Below, piece after piece: positions 9,168 to 18,505 of a DNA stretch of 64,000 bases; position 1 is the stretch's first letter, and every line of letters begins with the position of its first letter. The stretch comes from Corynebacterium sp. MSK008. GTDB lineage: Bacteria > Actinomycetota > Actinomycetes > Mycobacteriales > Mycobacteriaceae. The notes below the pieces were generated by a model. The model searched no databases, was not told the DNA's origin, and saw only the letters and a list, made by a program, of their open reading frames with translations. The stretch spans positions 288,238 through 352,237 of the forward strand of contig NZ_JASPJX010000001.1 of the NCBI RefSeq assembly GCF_030232585.1. Direction: 5' to 3'. A program made the position numbers and the translations under genes.

Positions 9168-11252
9168 ATGAATGAACCCCGCAACCGCGCACGCAAGGTG
9201 ACGCGCAAGGCCGGGCCGCCGGAGGCAAACGAACAGCAGCCGGTTTTCCAGGCACCGAGCGACGCCCCTGCGAACGGCGGCGGCAACGACGCGCCAGTTG
9301 AGCGCGACGGTGGAAACAACGGCCGTGACGGCGGCAACCGCGACGACAACGGCGGCCGCAACGGCGGCAACAACCGTGGCGGCGGAAACGGTGGTAATAA
9401 CCGTGGCGGCAGCAACCGCAACCGCCGTCGCCGTGGCCGCGGCAATGGTGGCAACGGTGGGGGCCAGGGCGGCGGCCGCCGCAACCCCATGAAGTCCATG
9501 CAGGGTGCCGATCTGACCAAGCGCCTGCCCGCACCGCCGAAGCCGGCGAAGGACACGCTGCGCATCTACGCGCTCGGCGGCATCTCCGAGATCGGGCGCA
9601 ACATGACGGTCTTCGAGTACAACGGCCGCCTGCTCATCGTGGACTGCGGCGTGCTGTTTCCGAACTCCGATGAGCCGGGCGTGGACCTGGTGCTGCCGGA
9701 CTTCGGCCCGATTGAAAACAAGCTGGACAAGATCGACGCACTCGTGGTCACGCACGGCCACGAGGACCACATCGGCGCGATCCCGTGGCTGCTGAAGCTG
9801 CGCAGCGATATCCCGATCTACTCGTCCAAGTTCACCAACGCGCTGATCAAGGCGAAGACGCAGGAGCACCGCCAGCGTCCGAAGCTCAACGACGTGAACA
9901 AGGATTCCGAGGTCACCGTCGGCCCGTTCCGTCTGCGCTTCTGGCACGTCAACCACTCCATCCCGGAGTGCCTGGGTGTCTCCATCAAGACCGGCGCCGG
10001 CCACGTTGTGATGACCGGCGACGTGAAGGTGGACCAGACGCCGTACGACGGCAAGCCGACGGACATCCCGGCGCTTTCCCGCCTCGGCGACGAGGGCATC
10101 GACCTGTTCATGTGCGATTCCACCAACGCCACCATTCCGGGCATTTCCGCCTCGGAGGCCGGCATCGAGGAGACGCTGACCCGCCTAGTGTCGAATGCCC
10201 GCCAGCGTGTGGTCATCGCGTCGTTCGCCTCTAACGTGGCGCGCGTGCAGATGGCGATTAACGCCGCAGTGGCCAACAACCGCAAGGTGGCCTTCAACGG
10301 CCGCTCCATGCTGCGCAACATGGAGATTGCGGAGAAGATGAACCTGCTCAAGGCGCCGAAGGGCACGATCATCCCGATCGAGGAAGCCGCGAAAATGGCG
10401 CCGCACAAGACGGTGCTGATCACCACCGGTACCCAGGGCGAGCCGATGGCTGCGCTGTCGCGCATGTCCCGCCGTGAGCACCGCCAGATCACCATCCACG
10501 ACGGCGACACGATCATCCTGTCCTCCTCGCTCATCCCGGGCAACGAGGAGGCGGTGTTCGCGGTGATCAACAACCTCGCGCAGATCGGCGCGAACGTGAT
10601 CACCAACGCCGAGGCGCACGTCCACGCGTCCGGCCACGGCTACGCAGGCGAGCTGCTCGCGCTGTACAACGCGGCGCGCCCGCGCAACGCGATGCCGGTG
10701 CACGGCGAGTGGCGTCACATGCGTGCCAACAAGGAGCTGGCAATCTCCACCGGCGTGAAGCCGAACAACACGGCGCTCGCCCAGAACGGTGTGGTTGTGG
10801 ACATGCACAAGGGCAACATCAAGGTTGCCGGTCAGTACCAGGTGGGCCAGCTCTACGTCGACGGCACCACCATGGGTGACGTGGACCCGGACGTGCTGGC
10901 GGACCGTACCTCGCTGGCGTCCGGTGGCGTCGTGTCCATCACCTGTGTGATCGACGACCGCACCGGCCGTCTGCTGGAGGCGCCGCAGGTGTCCACCACG
11001 GGCTACAGCGACGACGACCGCGACTTCAACAAGAAGGTCGTCGAGGGTGTCGAGGCCGTCATGGGCGATCTGGCCGCCGAAGGCGAGAACGATGCGTTCC
11101 GCATGGTGCAGCAGATCCGCCGCAAGGTTTCCCGCGCGATTGAGCAGAACTACAAGCGTCAGCCGGTGATTCTGCCGACCGTGGTGCCGATGTCGTCGGA
11201 GAACCACATCGCCACCGAGGACGAGATCGCGTCCACCCGCGAATCCCGCTAA
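9168..11252 (+). CDS. rnj: Ribonuclease J
   Basis: 694 residues. Residues ~30-115 are a low-complexity Gly/Asn/Arg tail (GGNNRGGGNGGNN, NRRRRGRGNGGN), typical of actinobacterial RNase J and probably RNA-binding or disordered. The metallo-beta-lactamase core follows, with ALGGISEIGRNM and the zinc motif HGHEDHIGAIP near residue 195, then the beta-CASP domain (TGTQGEPMAALSRM, HVHASGHGYAGE, PVHGEWRH). It is a 5'-to-3' exo/endoribonuclease in rRNA and mRNA maturation. It starts 2 bp after dapA. A terminator follows the stop, ending the dap operon. Confidence 0.96.
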   Translation: MNEPRNRARKVTRKAGPPEANEQQPVFQAPSDAPANGGGNDAPVERDGGNNGRDGGNRDDNGGRNGGNNRGGGNGGNNRGGSNRNRRRRGRGNGGNGGGQGGGRRNPMKSMQGADLTKRLPAPPKPAKDTLRIYALGGISEIGRNMTVFEYNGRLLIVDCGVLFPNSDEPGVDLVLPDFGPIENKLDKIDALVVTHGHEDHIGAIPWLLKLRSDIPIYSSKFTNALIKAKTQEHRQRPKLNDVNKDSEVTVGPFRLRFWHVNHSIPECLGVSIKTGAGHVVMTGDVKVDQTPYDGKPTDIPALSRLGDEGIDLFMCDSTNATIPGISASEAGIEETLTRLVSNARQRVVIASFASNVARVQMAINAAVANNRKVAFNGRSMLRNMEIAEKMNLLKAPKGTIIPIEEAAKMAPHKTVLITTGTQGEPMAALSRMSRREHRQITIHDGDTIILSSSLIPGNEEAVFAVINNLAQIGANVITNAEAHVHASGHGYAGELLALYNAARPRNAMPVHGEWRHMRANKELAISTGVKPNNTALAQNGVVVDMHKGNIKVAGQYQVGQLYVDGTTMGDVDPDVLADRTSLASGGVVSITCVIDDRTGRLLEAPQVSTTGYSDDDRDFNKKVVEGVEAVMGDLAAEGENDAFRMVQQIRRKVSRAIEQNYKRQPVILPTVVPMSSENHIATEDEIASTRESR

Positions 11253-11258
11253 GCATTT

Positions 11259-11269
11259 GCTTATCGACG
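11259..11269 (+). repeat. GCTTATCGACG oligomer copy (TTT before core)
   Basis: Intergenic, 7 bp after the rnj stop and abutting the terminator stem. This copy is noncoding, so amino-acid constraint cannot explain it. Confidence 0.65.
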
Positions 11270-11313
11270 CCCCTTCGGCCCGCCCCGTGGCAGCCGAAGG
11301 GGCTAACGCTTTT
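11270..11313 (+). terminator. rnj terminator
   Basis: CCCCTTCGGC and GCCGAAGGGG form a perfect 10-bp stem, followed by CTAACGCTTTT. It probably ends the dapB-dapA-rnj transcript. Confidence 0.75.
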
Positions 11314-11337
11314 CCAGGGCATTTCGATACAACGGGT

Positions 11338-11790
11338 ATGAGACACCTCAACCGCACCACAGCAGCCGTCGTTCTTTCCGCTTCGCTTCTCTCCCCAGCA
11401 GCCGCCGCCGATGAGACCAGCTGGACCGGCGGGCACCCGCTCCCGCCGGGAACGCAGGTCCCGTTCGATCCCGGCTACGCCACCCAGTGGCGCAGCTACG
11501 ACGTAGTGAAGTGGGGCGAGCCGAACTTCCGCAACCAGGACGCGCGGGGCGTTCGCGTGATCGGGCAGTTCAACCAGGATTCGATTCTGTGCCTGGAAAA
11601 CGCGAAGTCCGGCATGTGGGGCTGCTACGTCGACGGCAAGGAGGCGACGGAGCTGGCCTACATGCCGTACGGCAAGGTTGTCACCACCGATCCGCTGGTC
11701 ACCTTCTTCGCACCGGTGATCCGCTTCTTCCTGGGACTCCAGGCACGGCTGGGCCTGTCCAACCTCCTTGCGGGGTCCTCCCAGATCTAG
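11338..11790 (+). CDS. Small secreted protein, first of a tandem pair
   Basis: 150 residues. A signal peptide (MRHLNRTTAAVVLSASLLS, cut near PAAAADE) leads into a mature region sharing a pattern with the next gene: W-T-G-G-x-P-L-P-P-G-T, F/Y-D-P-G-Y-A, Y-D-V, G-E/D-P-N-F-R-N, G-V-R-V, D-S, two Cys (CLEN and CYVDGK) and A-T. The Cys pair probably forms a disulphide outside the cell. The C-terminus (LVTFFAPVIRFFLGLQARLGLSNLL) is hydrophobic and could be amphipathic or membrane-binding; the partner lacks this. The ATG at 11338 gives the signal peptide; longer in-frame starts do not. Family and function not recognised. Confidence 0.7.
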   Translation: MRHLNRTTAAVVLSASLLSPAAAADETSWTGGHPLPPGTQVPFDPGYATQWRSYDVVKWGEPNFRNQDARGVRVIGQFNQDSILCLENAKSGMWGCYVDGKEATELAYMPYGKVVTTDPLVTFFAPVIRFFLGLQARLGLSNLLAGSSQI

Positions 11791-11793
11791 GCG

Positions 11794-11809
11794 GAAACCG
11801 TACGGTTTC
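11794..11809. promoter_or_regulatory. Perfect 16-bp palindrome between the secreted paralogues
   Basis: GAAACCGTACGGTTTC sits 4 bp after the stop of the first paralogue and ~58 bp upstream of the second. It is compatible with a dimeric repressor site or a short stem. No T-run follows, so I do not call it a terminator. Confidence 0.4.
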
Positions 11810-11867
11810 ATAACAACCACGCAACAAGGGCTAGGCAGCTCTGAGACGGGTGTGCACAATGTGGCCC

Positions 11868-12317
11868 ATGAAGACCGCTACGAAAACCGCCGCGGCACTG
11901 CTTGCCGCCACGGTGACACTTGTACCAACCGCTCATGCACAGGACGACGTTGACTGGACCGGCGGCCGACCGCTGCCGCCCGGTACTGAGGTTCCGTACG
12001 ACCCTGGCTACGCGTCCGCGTGGAAACTCTACGACGTGATCCGTTTCGGTGACCCGAACTTCCGCAACATTAAGGTGCAGGGAGTGCGCGTGCTGGGCGC
12101 CTTCGAGGGCGACTCTGTCATGTGCCACATGAACGCCAAGGGCGGACGCAACGAGTGCTACAAGGATGGCAAGCAGGCAACCAAGCTCGGCTGGGGCCGC
12201 GGCGGCGAGGTGATCACCTTCGACCCGAAGATTGAGCAGTTCGCCCCGCAGATCAGGAGCTACCACGAGCTGGAGATGAAACTGTCCAGCGACTCCGGGG
12301 TGAGCCTTTCCAGCTAG
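11868..12317 (+). CDS. Small secreted protein, second of a tandem pair
   Basis: 149 residues. A signal peptide (MKTATKTAAALLAATVTLVP, cut after AHA) precedes the same core as the upstream gene (DWTGGRPLPPGTEVPYDPGY, then YDVIRFGDPNFRN, CHMNAKG, CYKDGKQATKLG). The C-terminal part differs, being polar and charged rather than hydrophobic. I chose the ATG at 11868 over the GTG at 11850 because a CACAAT -10-like box lies 7 nt upstream and the signal peptide then starts cleanly. The pair looks like a duplication followed by divergence of the C-terminal third. Function unknown. Confidence 0.7.
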   Translation: MKTATKTAAALLAATVTLVPTAHAQDDVDWTGGRPLPPGTEVPYDPGYASAWKLYDVIRFGDPNFRNIKVQGVRVLGAFEGDSVMCHMNAKGGRNECYKDGKQATKLGWGRGGEVITFDPKIEQFAPQIRSYHELEMKLSSDSGVSLSS

Positions 12318-12327
12318 GCTTGGGCGC

Positions 12328-12954
12328 ATGTCTTTTGCGCAGAAAGAACGTGAACGCCTCGCCGAGCTGCTCCTTGAGGTCGGCCCCGATGCGCCGACGC
12401 TGAACGAGGGCTGGACCACCCGGGACCTTGCAGTCCACCTGCTCATCCGCGAGTCCAAGCCGGCGGCGGCCCCGGGAATCTTCGTGGATGCGCTGTCCGG
12501 CATCACCGAGAAGGAGACTGCGAAGCAGAAGGCCCGCCCGTACGAGGACGTCGTGCGCGAATGGGCTGCCGGCCCGCCGGTGTGGCTCAAGCCGCTCAAC
12601 TCTGCGATGAACACGTCCGAGCACTTCATCCACCACGAGGACGTGCGCCGGGGCGGGGGAGTGGTGGAGCCGCGCGAATTCTCCCAAGTCATCAACGAGG
12701 AGCTCTTCGTGCTGGCGAAGCGCTTCGGCAAACTGACGCTGCGCAATGCGCCGGTGCCGGTGATCCTGACCCCGCCGACCATGCCGCCCGCGACCATCGG
12801 CGATAAGGCTGGGGTCGCCGAGCGCGGCGATAACGTGCTGCGTGTCGCTGGCGATCCGGGCGAGCTGCTGCTGTGGGTGTCCGGGCGCGACGCCGCCAAG
12901 ATGGAGCTGACTGGTGCCGTGGAGGCGTTTGAGGGTTTCGAGATCAAGATGTGA
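12328..12954 (+). CDS. TIGR03085 family protein (DinB/maleylpyruvate-isomerase-like, putative metal-binding)
   Basis: 208 residues, recognised as the actinobacterial TIGR03085 group. The N-terminal helical region (GWTTRDLAVHLLIRESKP) carries the His of the DinB/MDMPI-like metal-binding fold; a second His cluster occurs at EHFIHHEDVRRGGG. The C-terminal half is a small sterol-carrier-like domain (LLWVSGRDAAKMELTGAVEAFEG). Members are thought to be metal-dependent and thiol-linked, but the reaction is not established. ATG follows a TAGGCT box by 7 nt with no SD, so it is probably leaderless. Confidence 0.75.
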   Translation: MSFAQKERERLAELLLEVGPDAPTLNEGWTTRDLAVHLLIRESKPAAAPGIFVDALSGITEKETAKQKARPYEDVVREWAAGPPVWLKPLNSAMNTSEHFIHHEDVRRGGGVVEPREFSQVINEELFVLAKRFGKLTLRNAPVPVILTPPTMPPATIGDKAGVAERGDNVLRVAGDPGELLLWVSGRDAAKMELTGAVEAFEGFEIKM

Positions 12955-13021
12955 CCCTTGACTGCACGTCGCGGGTGTGGCGTGAGGTGTAAATGTGACT
13001 TAAGGCGTTAGAGTTACATGC

Positions 13022-16000
13022 ATGTCTGTCAAAAACACCGCGCCGCGCTCGTCGCGGTCTTCAACGCGCCGTCCTACAGGCGGCACCCGCTATGGCGGTC
13101 CGGTGTCCATGACGCACCCGACGACATCGTCGAACGTGGCCGCTGAAACCGCGGATGAACGTGTGGGTTCCGCGTACAAGGTCGTCGGCCATTCGCTGAG
13201 CGCCGCCGCCCGGGGCGTCGGGTCGTTCTTCCGCCGCGACAAAGACGAGTCCGATTACGACGACACCGCCACACGCAGCCCCAGACGCAGCCGCGGCGAT
13301 TGGGACGACGAATGGGAGGACGATTTCGAGATGCCAGAGGAGCGCACTGAAAGCTCCGCCAAAGACGAACGCCGAAGCCGCGAACTGCGACGGGAAAGCC
13401 GCTCCGTCGGCCACAGCACGTTTGAAACCCACGCCGACGCGTGGGGTTTAGTTCTCATTGGTCTGGCCGCCGTTATCGGCGGTTCGGTCTGGTTCGACGT
13501 GGCTGGTCCTGTGGGAGAGGTCATCTCCACCGGCACGCACTGGCTCATCGGCGCAGGCGCGCTTATCCTGCCTGTGATCCTCGTCGGCATCGCCATCGCG
13601 CTGATGCTCAACGTGCGCACCTCCGACGCAGTGCGCGCACGCGTCACGCTGGGCTTTTCGATTATCGCTATCGGCATGCTCGGGCTGATCCACGTCTTCG
13701 CCGGCAACCCGGCGTCGTGGGAGGAGCGCAAGCTCGCAGGCGGTGCGCTCGGCGCCTTCACCGGCGGCGTGCTCGCAGCAGGCTTCTCCTCGTTCGTCGC
13801 CATCCCGCTGCTTGGCCTGGTGATTCTCTACGGCGCGCTCAAGGCCACCGGCATCACCGTGCGCGAAGCCTACGACTACATCAAAGACCTGGTCACCCGC
13901 ATGCTGTCCAACACGGACACACCCGACAACGAAGACCAGGACCCGTACAGCCACGTCGCCGAAGACCTGGACGACATCGCGGAAGGCCGTGAGCGCCGCA
14001 CCACTCGCGCAGCTTCTCGACGTTCACGCGGCCGCACAGCCGACACCGAACGCCCGGACCGCCCGGCCCGCCCGACGCGGCGACCGTCGCTGCGCCGCCC
14101 CACTCCGATGGAAAGCTACCCGGCCGACGGCGACGACGAGCTGGACCTGTTCGACTTCGCCGACGAGGTCGAAGATAGCTTTGAACAGCCCGCAGCCGAG
14201 CCTGCCGACTCCGCAGAGACCGCCGTAGTCCAGCGCCCGGCGGCCGCAACGGCACCGGCACCCAAGCCAGCGGCACCCAAACCTGCAGCACCGAAGCCGC
14301 CCCAGCGCGACAACGAGACGAAGGTACTGCAGCGGGAAGCGCCGGAAGGTGAACGTCGAGAAGCAACTGCCCCCGACACCGTAGCAAGCTCGCGCGAGCA
14401 GATGGCGAAGGCGATCGCGGCGCGCAGCGGCATCGACGCCTCCAAGATCCCCGCGACCACCCCAAAGTCGGAGACCGAGCAGCCCGCGCCGAAGCAGGTG
14501 CGCAAGATCCCGCAGGGCGACTACCACCTGCCCAGCACGGACCTGCTGCTCGCGGGCAATGCGCCGAAGACGCGCACCGAGGCCAACGACCGCATGATCG
14601 AGGCGATCACCGACGTCTTCGAAGAGTTCAAGGTCAACGCCCAAGTCACCGGCTTCTCCCGCGGCCCGACAGTGACCCGCTACGAGGTGGAGCTTGGACC
14701 CGGTGTGAAGGTCTCCAAGATCACCAACCTGCAGTCCAACCTCGCCTACGCCGTAGCCACGGACAACGTGCGCCTACTCACCCCGATCCCCGGCAAATCC
14801 GCCGTGGGCATCGAGGTGCCCAACGCCGACCGCGAAATGGTGCGGCTGCGCGACGTGCTGGACTCGCCGAAGGTCTCCGCGCAGGACGACCCGATGCTCA
14901 TCGGCCTGGGCAAAGACATCGAGGGCGACTTCATCGCTTCCTCGATTCAGAAGATGCCGCACCTTTTGGTCGCCGGTTCTACCGGCTCCGGTAAGTCCGC
15001 GTTTGTGAACTCGATGCTGATCTCGCTGCTCACGCGCGCGACGCCGGAGGAAGTCCGCCTGATCCTGGTGGACCCGAAGATGGTGGAGCTGACCCCGTAC
15101 GAGGGCATCCCGCACCTGATCACGCCGATCATCACCCAGCCGAAGAAGGCCTCCGCCGCCCTGCAGTGGCTGGTGGAGGAGATGGAGCAGCGCTACATGG
15201 ACATGAAGTCCGCGCGCGTGCGCCACATCAAGGATTTCAACCGCAAGGTCCGCTCCGGCGAACTGACCGCACCCCCGGGATCCGAGCGCGAGATGCGCCC
15301 GTACCCGTTCATTGTGTGCGTGGTGGACGAGCTTGCCGATCTGATGATGACAGCGCCGAAGGAGATCGAGGAATCCATCGTGCGCATCACCCAAAAGGCG
15401 CGTGCGGCGGGCATCCACCTGGTGCTGGCCACCCAGCGCCCGTCCGTGGACGTGGTCACCGGCCTGATCAAGACCAACGTGCCGTCGCGCCTCGCCTTCG
15501 CGACGTCCTCGCTGACCGACTCCCGCGTGATTTTGGACCAGGGCGGCGCCGAGAAACTCATCGGCATGGGCGACGGACTATTCATCCCGCAGGGCGCCGG
15601 CAAGCCGCAGCGCCTCCAGGGCGCGTTCGTCTCCGACGAAGAGATCCAGGCGGTCGTTGAGGCCGCGAAGGCGCAGCAGGACGAGCCTGACTACGTCGAG
15701 GGCGTCACCGAGGACAAGCAGGCCGAAGCCAAAGTCATCGACGACGACATCGGCAAAGACATGGACGACCTGCTCGAAGCCGTCGAGCTCGTGGTCACCT
15801 CCCAGCTCGGCTCGACCTCGATGCTGCAGCGCAAACTGCGCATCGGCTTCGCCAAGGCCGGCCGTCTGATGGACCTGATGGAATCCCGTGGCGTGGTCGG
15901 CCCGTCCGAAGGCTCCAAGGCCCGCGACGTGCTGGTCAAGCCCGAGGAGCTGGAGACCATCATCTGGATGATCAAGGGCGCGGACCCGGCCGAGGCACCG

Positions 16001-16135
16001 AAGGACGTCTCGCTTGACGACGGCGCCGACGACGCCGACGGTTCCGGTTCTGGCGCGGATGGCTCCGATGCCGGTGGCGACTCCGACACCCGCACCGTCA
16101 CCGCGACGTACAACCCGACCGGCGGCGCGTTCTAG
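13022..16135 (+). CDS. ftsK: DNA translocase FtsK
   Basis: 1037 residues. A long charged N-terminal region (~1-125) precedes ~4 membrane helices (~140-285), a Pro/Ala-rich linker (~300-490) and the C-terminal motor. Walker A is [14 protein letters not shown] near residue 650; [15 protein letters not shown] is Walker B; the gamma winged helix ([20 protein letters not shown]) is near the end. FtsK pumps DNA at the septum and activates XerCD at dif. The first ~120 residues before the membrane part are longer than in E. coli but usual for corynebacteria. ATG lies 7 nt after TAGAGT with no SD, suggesting a leaderless transcript. Confidence 0.96.
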   Translation: MSVKNTAPRSSRSSTRRPTGGTRYGGPVSMTHPTTSSNVAAETADERVGSAYKVVGHSLSAAARGVGSFFRRDKDESDYDDTATRSPRRSRGDWDDEWEDDFEMPEERTESSAKDERRSRELRRESRSVGHSTFETHADAWGLVLIGLAAVIGGSVWFDVAGPVGEVISTGTHWLIGAGALILPVILVGIAIALMLNVRTSDAVRARVTLGFSIIAIGMLGLIHVFAGNPASWEERKLAGGALGAFTGGVLAAGFSSFVAIPLLGLVILYGALKATGITVREAYDYIKDLVTRMLSNTDTPDNEDQDPYSHVAEDLDDIAEGRERRTTRAASRRSRGRTADTERPDRPARPTRRPSLRRPTPMESYPADGDDELDLFDFADEVEDSFEQPAAEPADSAETAVVQRPAAATAPAPKPAAPKPAAPKPPQRDNETKVLQREAPEGERREATAPDTVASSREQMAKAIAARSGIDASKIPATTPKSETEQPAPKQVRKIPQGDYHLPSTDLLLAGNAPKTRTEANDRMIEAITDVFEEFKVNAQVTGFSRGPTVTRYEVELGPGVKVSKITNLQSNLAYAVATDNVRLLTPIPGKSAVGIEVPNADREMVRLRDVLDSPKVSAQDDPMLIGLGKDIEGDFIASSIQKMPHLLVAGSTGSGKSAFVNSMLISLLTRATPEEVRLILVDPKMVELTPYEGIPHLITPIITQPKKASAALQWLVEEMEQRYMDMKSARVRHIKDFNRKVRSGELTAPPGSEREMRPYPFIVCVVDELADLMMTAPKEIEESIVRITQKARAAGIHLVLATQRPSVDVVTGLIKTNVPSRLAFATSSLTDSRVILDQGGAEKLIGMGDGLFIPQGAGKPQRLQGAFVSDEEIQAVVEAAKAQQDEPDYVEGVTEDKQAEAKVIDDDIGKDMDDLLEAVELVVTSQLGSTSMLQRKLRIGFAKAGRLMDLMESRGVVGPSEGSKARDVLVKPEELETIIWMIKGADPAEAPKDVSLDDGADDADGSGSGADGSDAGGDSDTRTVTATYNPTGGAF

Positions 16136-16165
16136 GCTGCGGCGCTGCGCGGTGGGGGATTCAGC

Positions 16166-16235
16166 TCCAAATCCAGCTACTAAGACCCAGCTAATAGCCC
16201 CTGAGAGACGAGTAGCTGGGTCCTAGTAGCTGGAT
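16166..16235. repeat. 70-bp palindromic intergenic element, copy A
   Basis: The arms at 16171-16192 and 16214-16235 are complementary at 21 of 22 positions around a 21-nt loop. It lies ~30 bp after ftsK and could act as a terminator, although no T-run follows directly. The left 27 nt (16166-16192) match the reverse complement of 20543-20569 at 26 of 27 positions, so this element and the one at 20.5 kb are related in opposite orientation. No ORF is present. Confidence 0.75.
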
Positions 16236-16315
16236 CCTTTGCTTGGGTGGGAGAACGGGGATGCTCCGGGCGGCGAAAACGGCATGCCACCCCGCGTGGT
16301 GTAGTGTGTAACGCG

Positions 16316-16444
16316 CTTGGAGGGGAGTACCCCGGAAGTGTCCAGGATCGTCAGCACGGTGCCGTCGTAAGGCGATGGCCCCGGTCCGGACCGCCCACAG
16401 TGGTGGGGGAGACCTCCGGTCTTTTTCGCAACGCTGACCGGAGG
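16316..16444 (+). promoter_or_regulatory. yybP-ykoY (Mn2+) riboswitch controlling terC
   Basis: The leader has the two conserved loops of the class: GGGGAGTACCCC at the 5' side (L1 type) and GGTGGGGGAGACCTCC at the 3' side (L3 type), with GTCAGCACGG between them. GGAGG at 16319-16323 can pair with CCTCC at 16413-16417 to close P1. The same CCTCC, extended as CCTCCGGTC, pairs perfectly with GACCGGAGG at 16436-16444, which is the terC Shine-Dalgarno. The two pairings exclude each other. Known members bind Mn2+ and often precede TerC-type exporters. The model is that Mn2+ closes P1, frees the SD and turns translation on. Together with the palindromic element this accounts for most of the 316-bp ftsK-terC gap. 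Confidence 0.85.
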
Positions 16445-16451
16445 CTTATTT

Positions 16452-17627
16452 ATGCATGTGCCCCTTTACATTTGGCTGATCACCTCGGCTGTGATCCTGG
16501 GATTTTTCATCTTCGACTTCGTCTCGCATGTGCGCACCCCGCACGAGCCGACGATGAAGGAATCGGGCGGCTGGGCCCTGTTCTACATGTCCATGGCGTG
16601 CGTGTTCGGCGGGCTTGTCTGGTGGCTGTGGGATGCGGAGCACGCCGTGCAGTTCTTCACCGGCTACATCACCGAGTTGTCGCTGTCGGTGGATAACCTG
16701 TTCGTTTTCGCCCTGATTATGGGCTCGTTCAAGATCCCGCGCGCGTACCAGCAGAAGGTGCTGCTCATCGGCATCGTGATCGCGCTGATCTGTCGCCTAC
16801 TGTTCATTCTGCTTGGCGCCGTGATCATCGAGGCGTGGTCGGATGTGTTCTACATCTTCGCCGCGTTCCTCATCTACACCGCCATCAAGCTGGTCTACGA
16901 CGAGGTCACCGACCAGGAGGACCCGGACCCGAACGACATGTTCGTGGTGAAAACGCTGCGCAAAGTCATTCCGGTGACCAAGTCGTACCACTCCGACCGG
17001 CTTGTTTCGAAGACTCAGGCCGGCAAGAAGGCGGTCACCCCGCTGTTCGTGGCCCTGCTGTCCATCGGGTTCATCGACGTCATGTTCGCCTTCGACTCCA
17101 TTCCGGCGATCTACGGCATCACCCAGGAATCCTTCCTTGTCTTCACCGCCAACGCGTTCGCGCTGCTTGGTTTGCGTCAGCTCTACTTCCTGCTCAACGG
17201 CCTGCTGGATAAGCTCGTGTACCTGCCGTACGGCCTGGCGGTGGTACTCGGCTTCATCGGTGTGAAACTGCTGCTGCACGCGCTGCACGAGAACAACCTG
17301 TCGTTCATCAACGGCGGCGAGGGCCTCAACGTGCCGGAGGTCGGCACCGTGGCCTCGCTGCTGGTCATCGTTGGCGTGCTTGTGGTCACCGCGGTTGCCT
17401 CGCTGATGAAGGACCGCGCGGACGTGAAGGCCGGCCGCCGGGATCCGGAGGAGGGCAAGTACCACATCGATTACGACGATCACGGCAACCGTCGCAAGGT
17501 GGACCGCGAAGGCCACCACGTCGAATGGATCGACGATCCGGCCACCTCCGGCAAGGGCGACCACACCGCCACTGGTTCGCGCGATACCGCCCACCTCGAC
17601 GTCGCGCGCGGCGGCCGCAAGGGCTAA
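16452..17627 (+). CDS. TerC/Alx family integral membrane protein (probable Mn2+ exporter)
   Basis: 391 residues with about 9 membrane helices. Family landmarks: ELSLSVDNLFVFALI near 75-90 with the conserved acidic residue, and IDVMFAFDSIPAIYG near 208-222, whose Asp residues lie in the membrane and match the proposed metal path. TerC/Alx proteins behind yybP-ykoY riboswitches export excess manganese or metallate exported enzymes. The C-terminal ~70 residues are hydrophilic and rich in Asp, His and Arg; His-rich stretches (HIDYDDHGN, EGHHVEW) could bind metal. The SD GGAGG is the element sequestered by the leader hairpin. The gene is convergent with the YciI-type gene 4 bp away. Confidence 0.92.
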   Translation: MHVPLYIWLITSAVILGFFIFDFVSHVRTPHEPTMKESGGWALFYMSMACVFGGLVWWLWDAEHAVQFFTGYITELSLSVDNLFVFALIMGSFKIPRAYQQKVLLIGIVIALICRLLFILLGAVIIEAWSDVFYIFAAFLIYTAIKLVYDEVTDQEDPDPNDMFVVKTLRKVIPVTKSYHSDRLVSKTQAGKKAVTPLFVALLSIGFIDVMFAFDSIPAIYGITQESFLVFTANAFALLGLRQLYFLLNGLLDKLVYLPYGLAVVLGFIGVKLLLHALHENNLSFINGGEGLNVPEVGTVASLLVIVGVLVVTAVASLMKDRADVKAGRRDPEEGKYHIDYDDHGNRRKVDREGHHVEWIDDPATSGKGDHTATGSRDTAHLDVARGGRKG

Positions 17628-17631
17628 ACCC

Positions 17632-17916
17632 CTAGCTGAAGATATTCATCACCGGGTTCCACTCCCGGATCTCGCGGGCGGCTAGGGCCCCTGCGACGGT
17701 GTAGGGGTCGCCGTCCAGGATGGCCGCCGCGTCCGTCTCGCTGGCGGTGTCCGGCAGCTGCAGGATGATCAGGGCCTGCTCGGCGCCCGCGAGCGGCCCG
17801 GAGCCGACGATCCGGCCCAGCGACAGCTGAGACGAGATGAATTCGCGGTGGGCGGGGCGTGTGTCGTCGACAAGCTTTTGCTCGCCGTAGGTGTACGTGG
17901 CTGCGAAATACTTCAT
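17632..17916 (-). CDS. YciI family protein
   Basis: 94 residues beginning MKYFAATYTYG, with PAHREFISSQLSLGRIVGSGP and a DPYTVAGALA segment near the C-terminus: the ferredoxin-like YCII fold with its conserved D-P-Y/F stretch. YciI proteins are small, often dimeric, and of uncertain activity. It shares its upstream region with pgsA (divergent) and converges with terC. The start at 17916 gives the standard length; the much longer open frame upstream is the antisense of pgsA and cinA. Confidence 0.8.
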   Translation of the reverse strand: MKYFAATYTYGEQKLVDDTRPAHREFISSQLSLGRIVGSGPLAGAEQALIILQLPDTASETDAAAILDGDPYTVAGALAAREIREWNPVMNIFS

Positions 17917-17965
17917 GCAGGGCAGTCTAGGAGCGCGGCGCAGCATGGGTATGGTGGAGGTTGTG

Positions 17966-18505
17966 ATGCAACCCGACAAGCAGTCGAATTGGAACCTCCC
18001 GAACATTTTGACCTCGTTGAGGATCCTGTTCATTCCCGTTTTTGCCTGGCTGGTGCTGTCTGAGCGCTGGTGGTGGGCGTTCGGGTTGTTCGTTGCGCTC
18101 ATGATCACGGACAAGCTCGACGGCGACATCGCGCGCGCCCGTGGGCTGGTCACGGACTTCGGCAAAATCGCCGACCCGATCGCGGACAAGGCGCTGATGA
18201 TCACCGCGCTGGTCACGCTGAACATCGCGAGCACGCTGCCGGTGTGGGTGACGGTGGTCATTGTGGCGCGTGAGCTGGGCATTACGGTGTGGCGCATGGT
18301 GATGCTGCGCCGTGGCAAGGTGGTGCCGGCGTCGAAGGGCGGCAAGCTCAAGACCGCGCTGCAAACCCTCGCCGTGGGGCTGTACCTGTGCCCGCTGCCT
18401 GCGTGGATGGACACTCCGACGTTCGTGGTGATGCTGTTGGCGGTTGCGGTCACTGTGGTCACGGGTGTGCAGTATTTGGTTGATGCAGGGAAGGTGAACA
18501 AGTGA
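17966..18505 (+). CDS. pgsA: CDP-diacylglycerol-glycerol-3-phosphate 3-phosphatidyltransferase (PGP synthase)
   Basis: 179 residues, integral membrane. It carries the CDP-alcohol phosphotransferase signature D-G-x2-A-R-x8-G-x3-D-x3-D in LDGDIARARGLVTDFG and continuing ADPIADK. It makes phosphatidylglycerol phosphate from CDP-DAG and glycerol-3-phosphate. GGAGG at 17956-17960 with 5-nt spacing selects the ATG at 17966 over the three upstream in-frame ATGs. The stop overlaps the GTG start of cinA (GTGA), so the two are coupled. Confidence 0.92.
   Translation: MQPDKQSNWNLPNILTSLRILFIPVFAWLVLSERWWWAFGLFVALMITDKLDGDIARARGLVTDFGKIADPIADKALMITALVTLNIASTLPVWVTVVIVARELGITVWRMVMLRRGKVVPASKGGKLKTALQTLAVGLYLCPLPAWMDTPTFVVMLLAVAVTVVTGVQYLVDAGKVNK

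Noticed and set aside
9240..9480. Repetitive GGCGGC/AACGGC tract in rnj as a DNA repeat or CRISPR
   Set aside because: It encodes the Gly/Asn/Arg-rich RNase J tail; units are irregular codon repeats without spacers.
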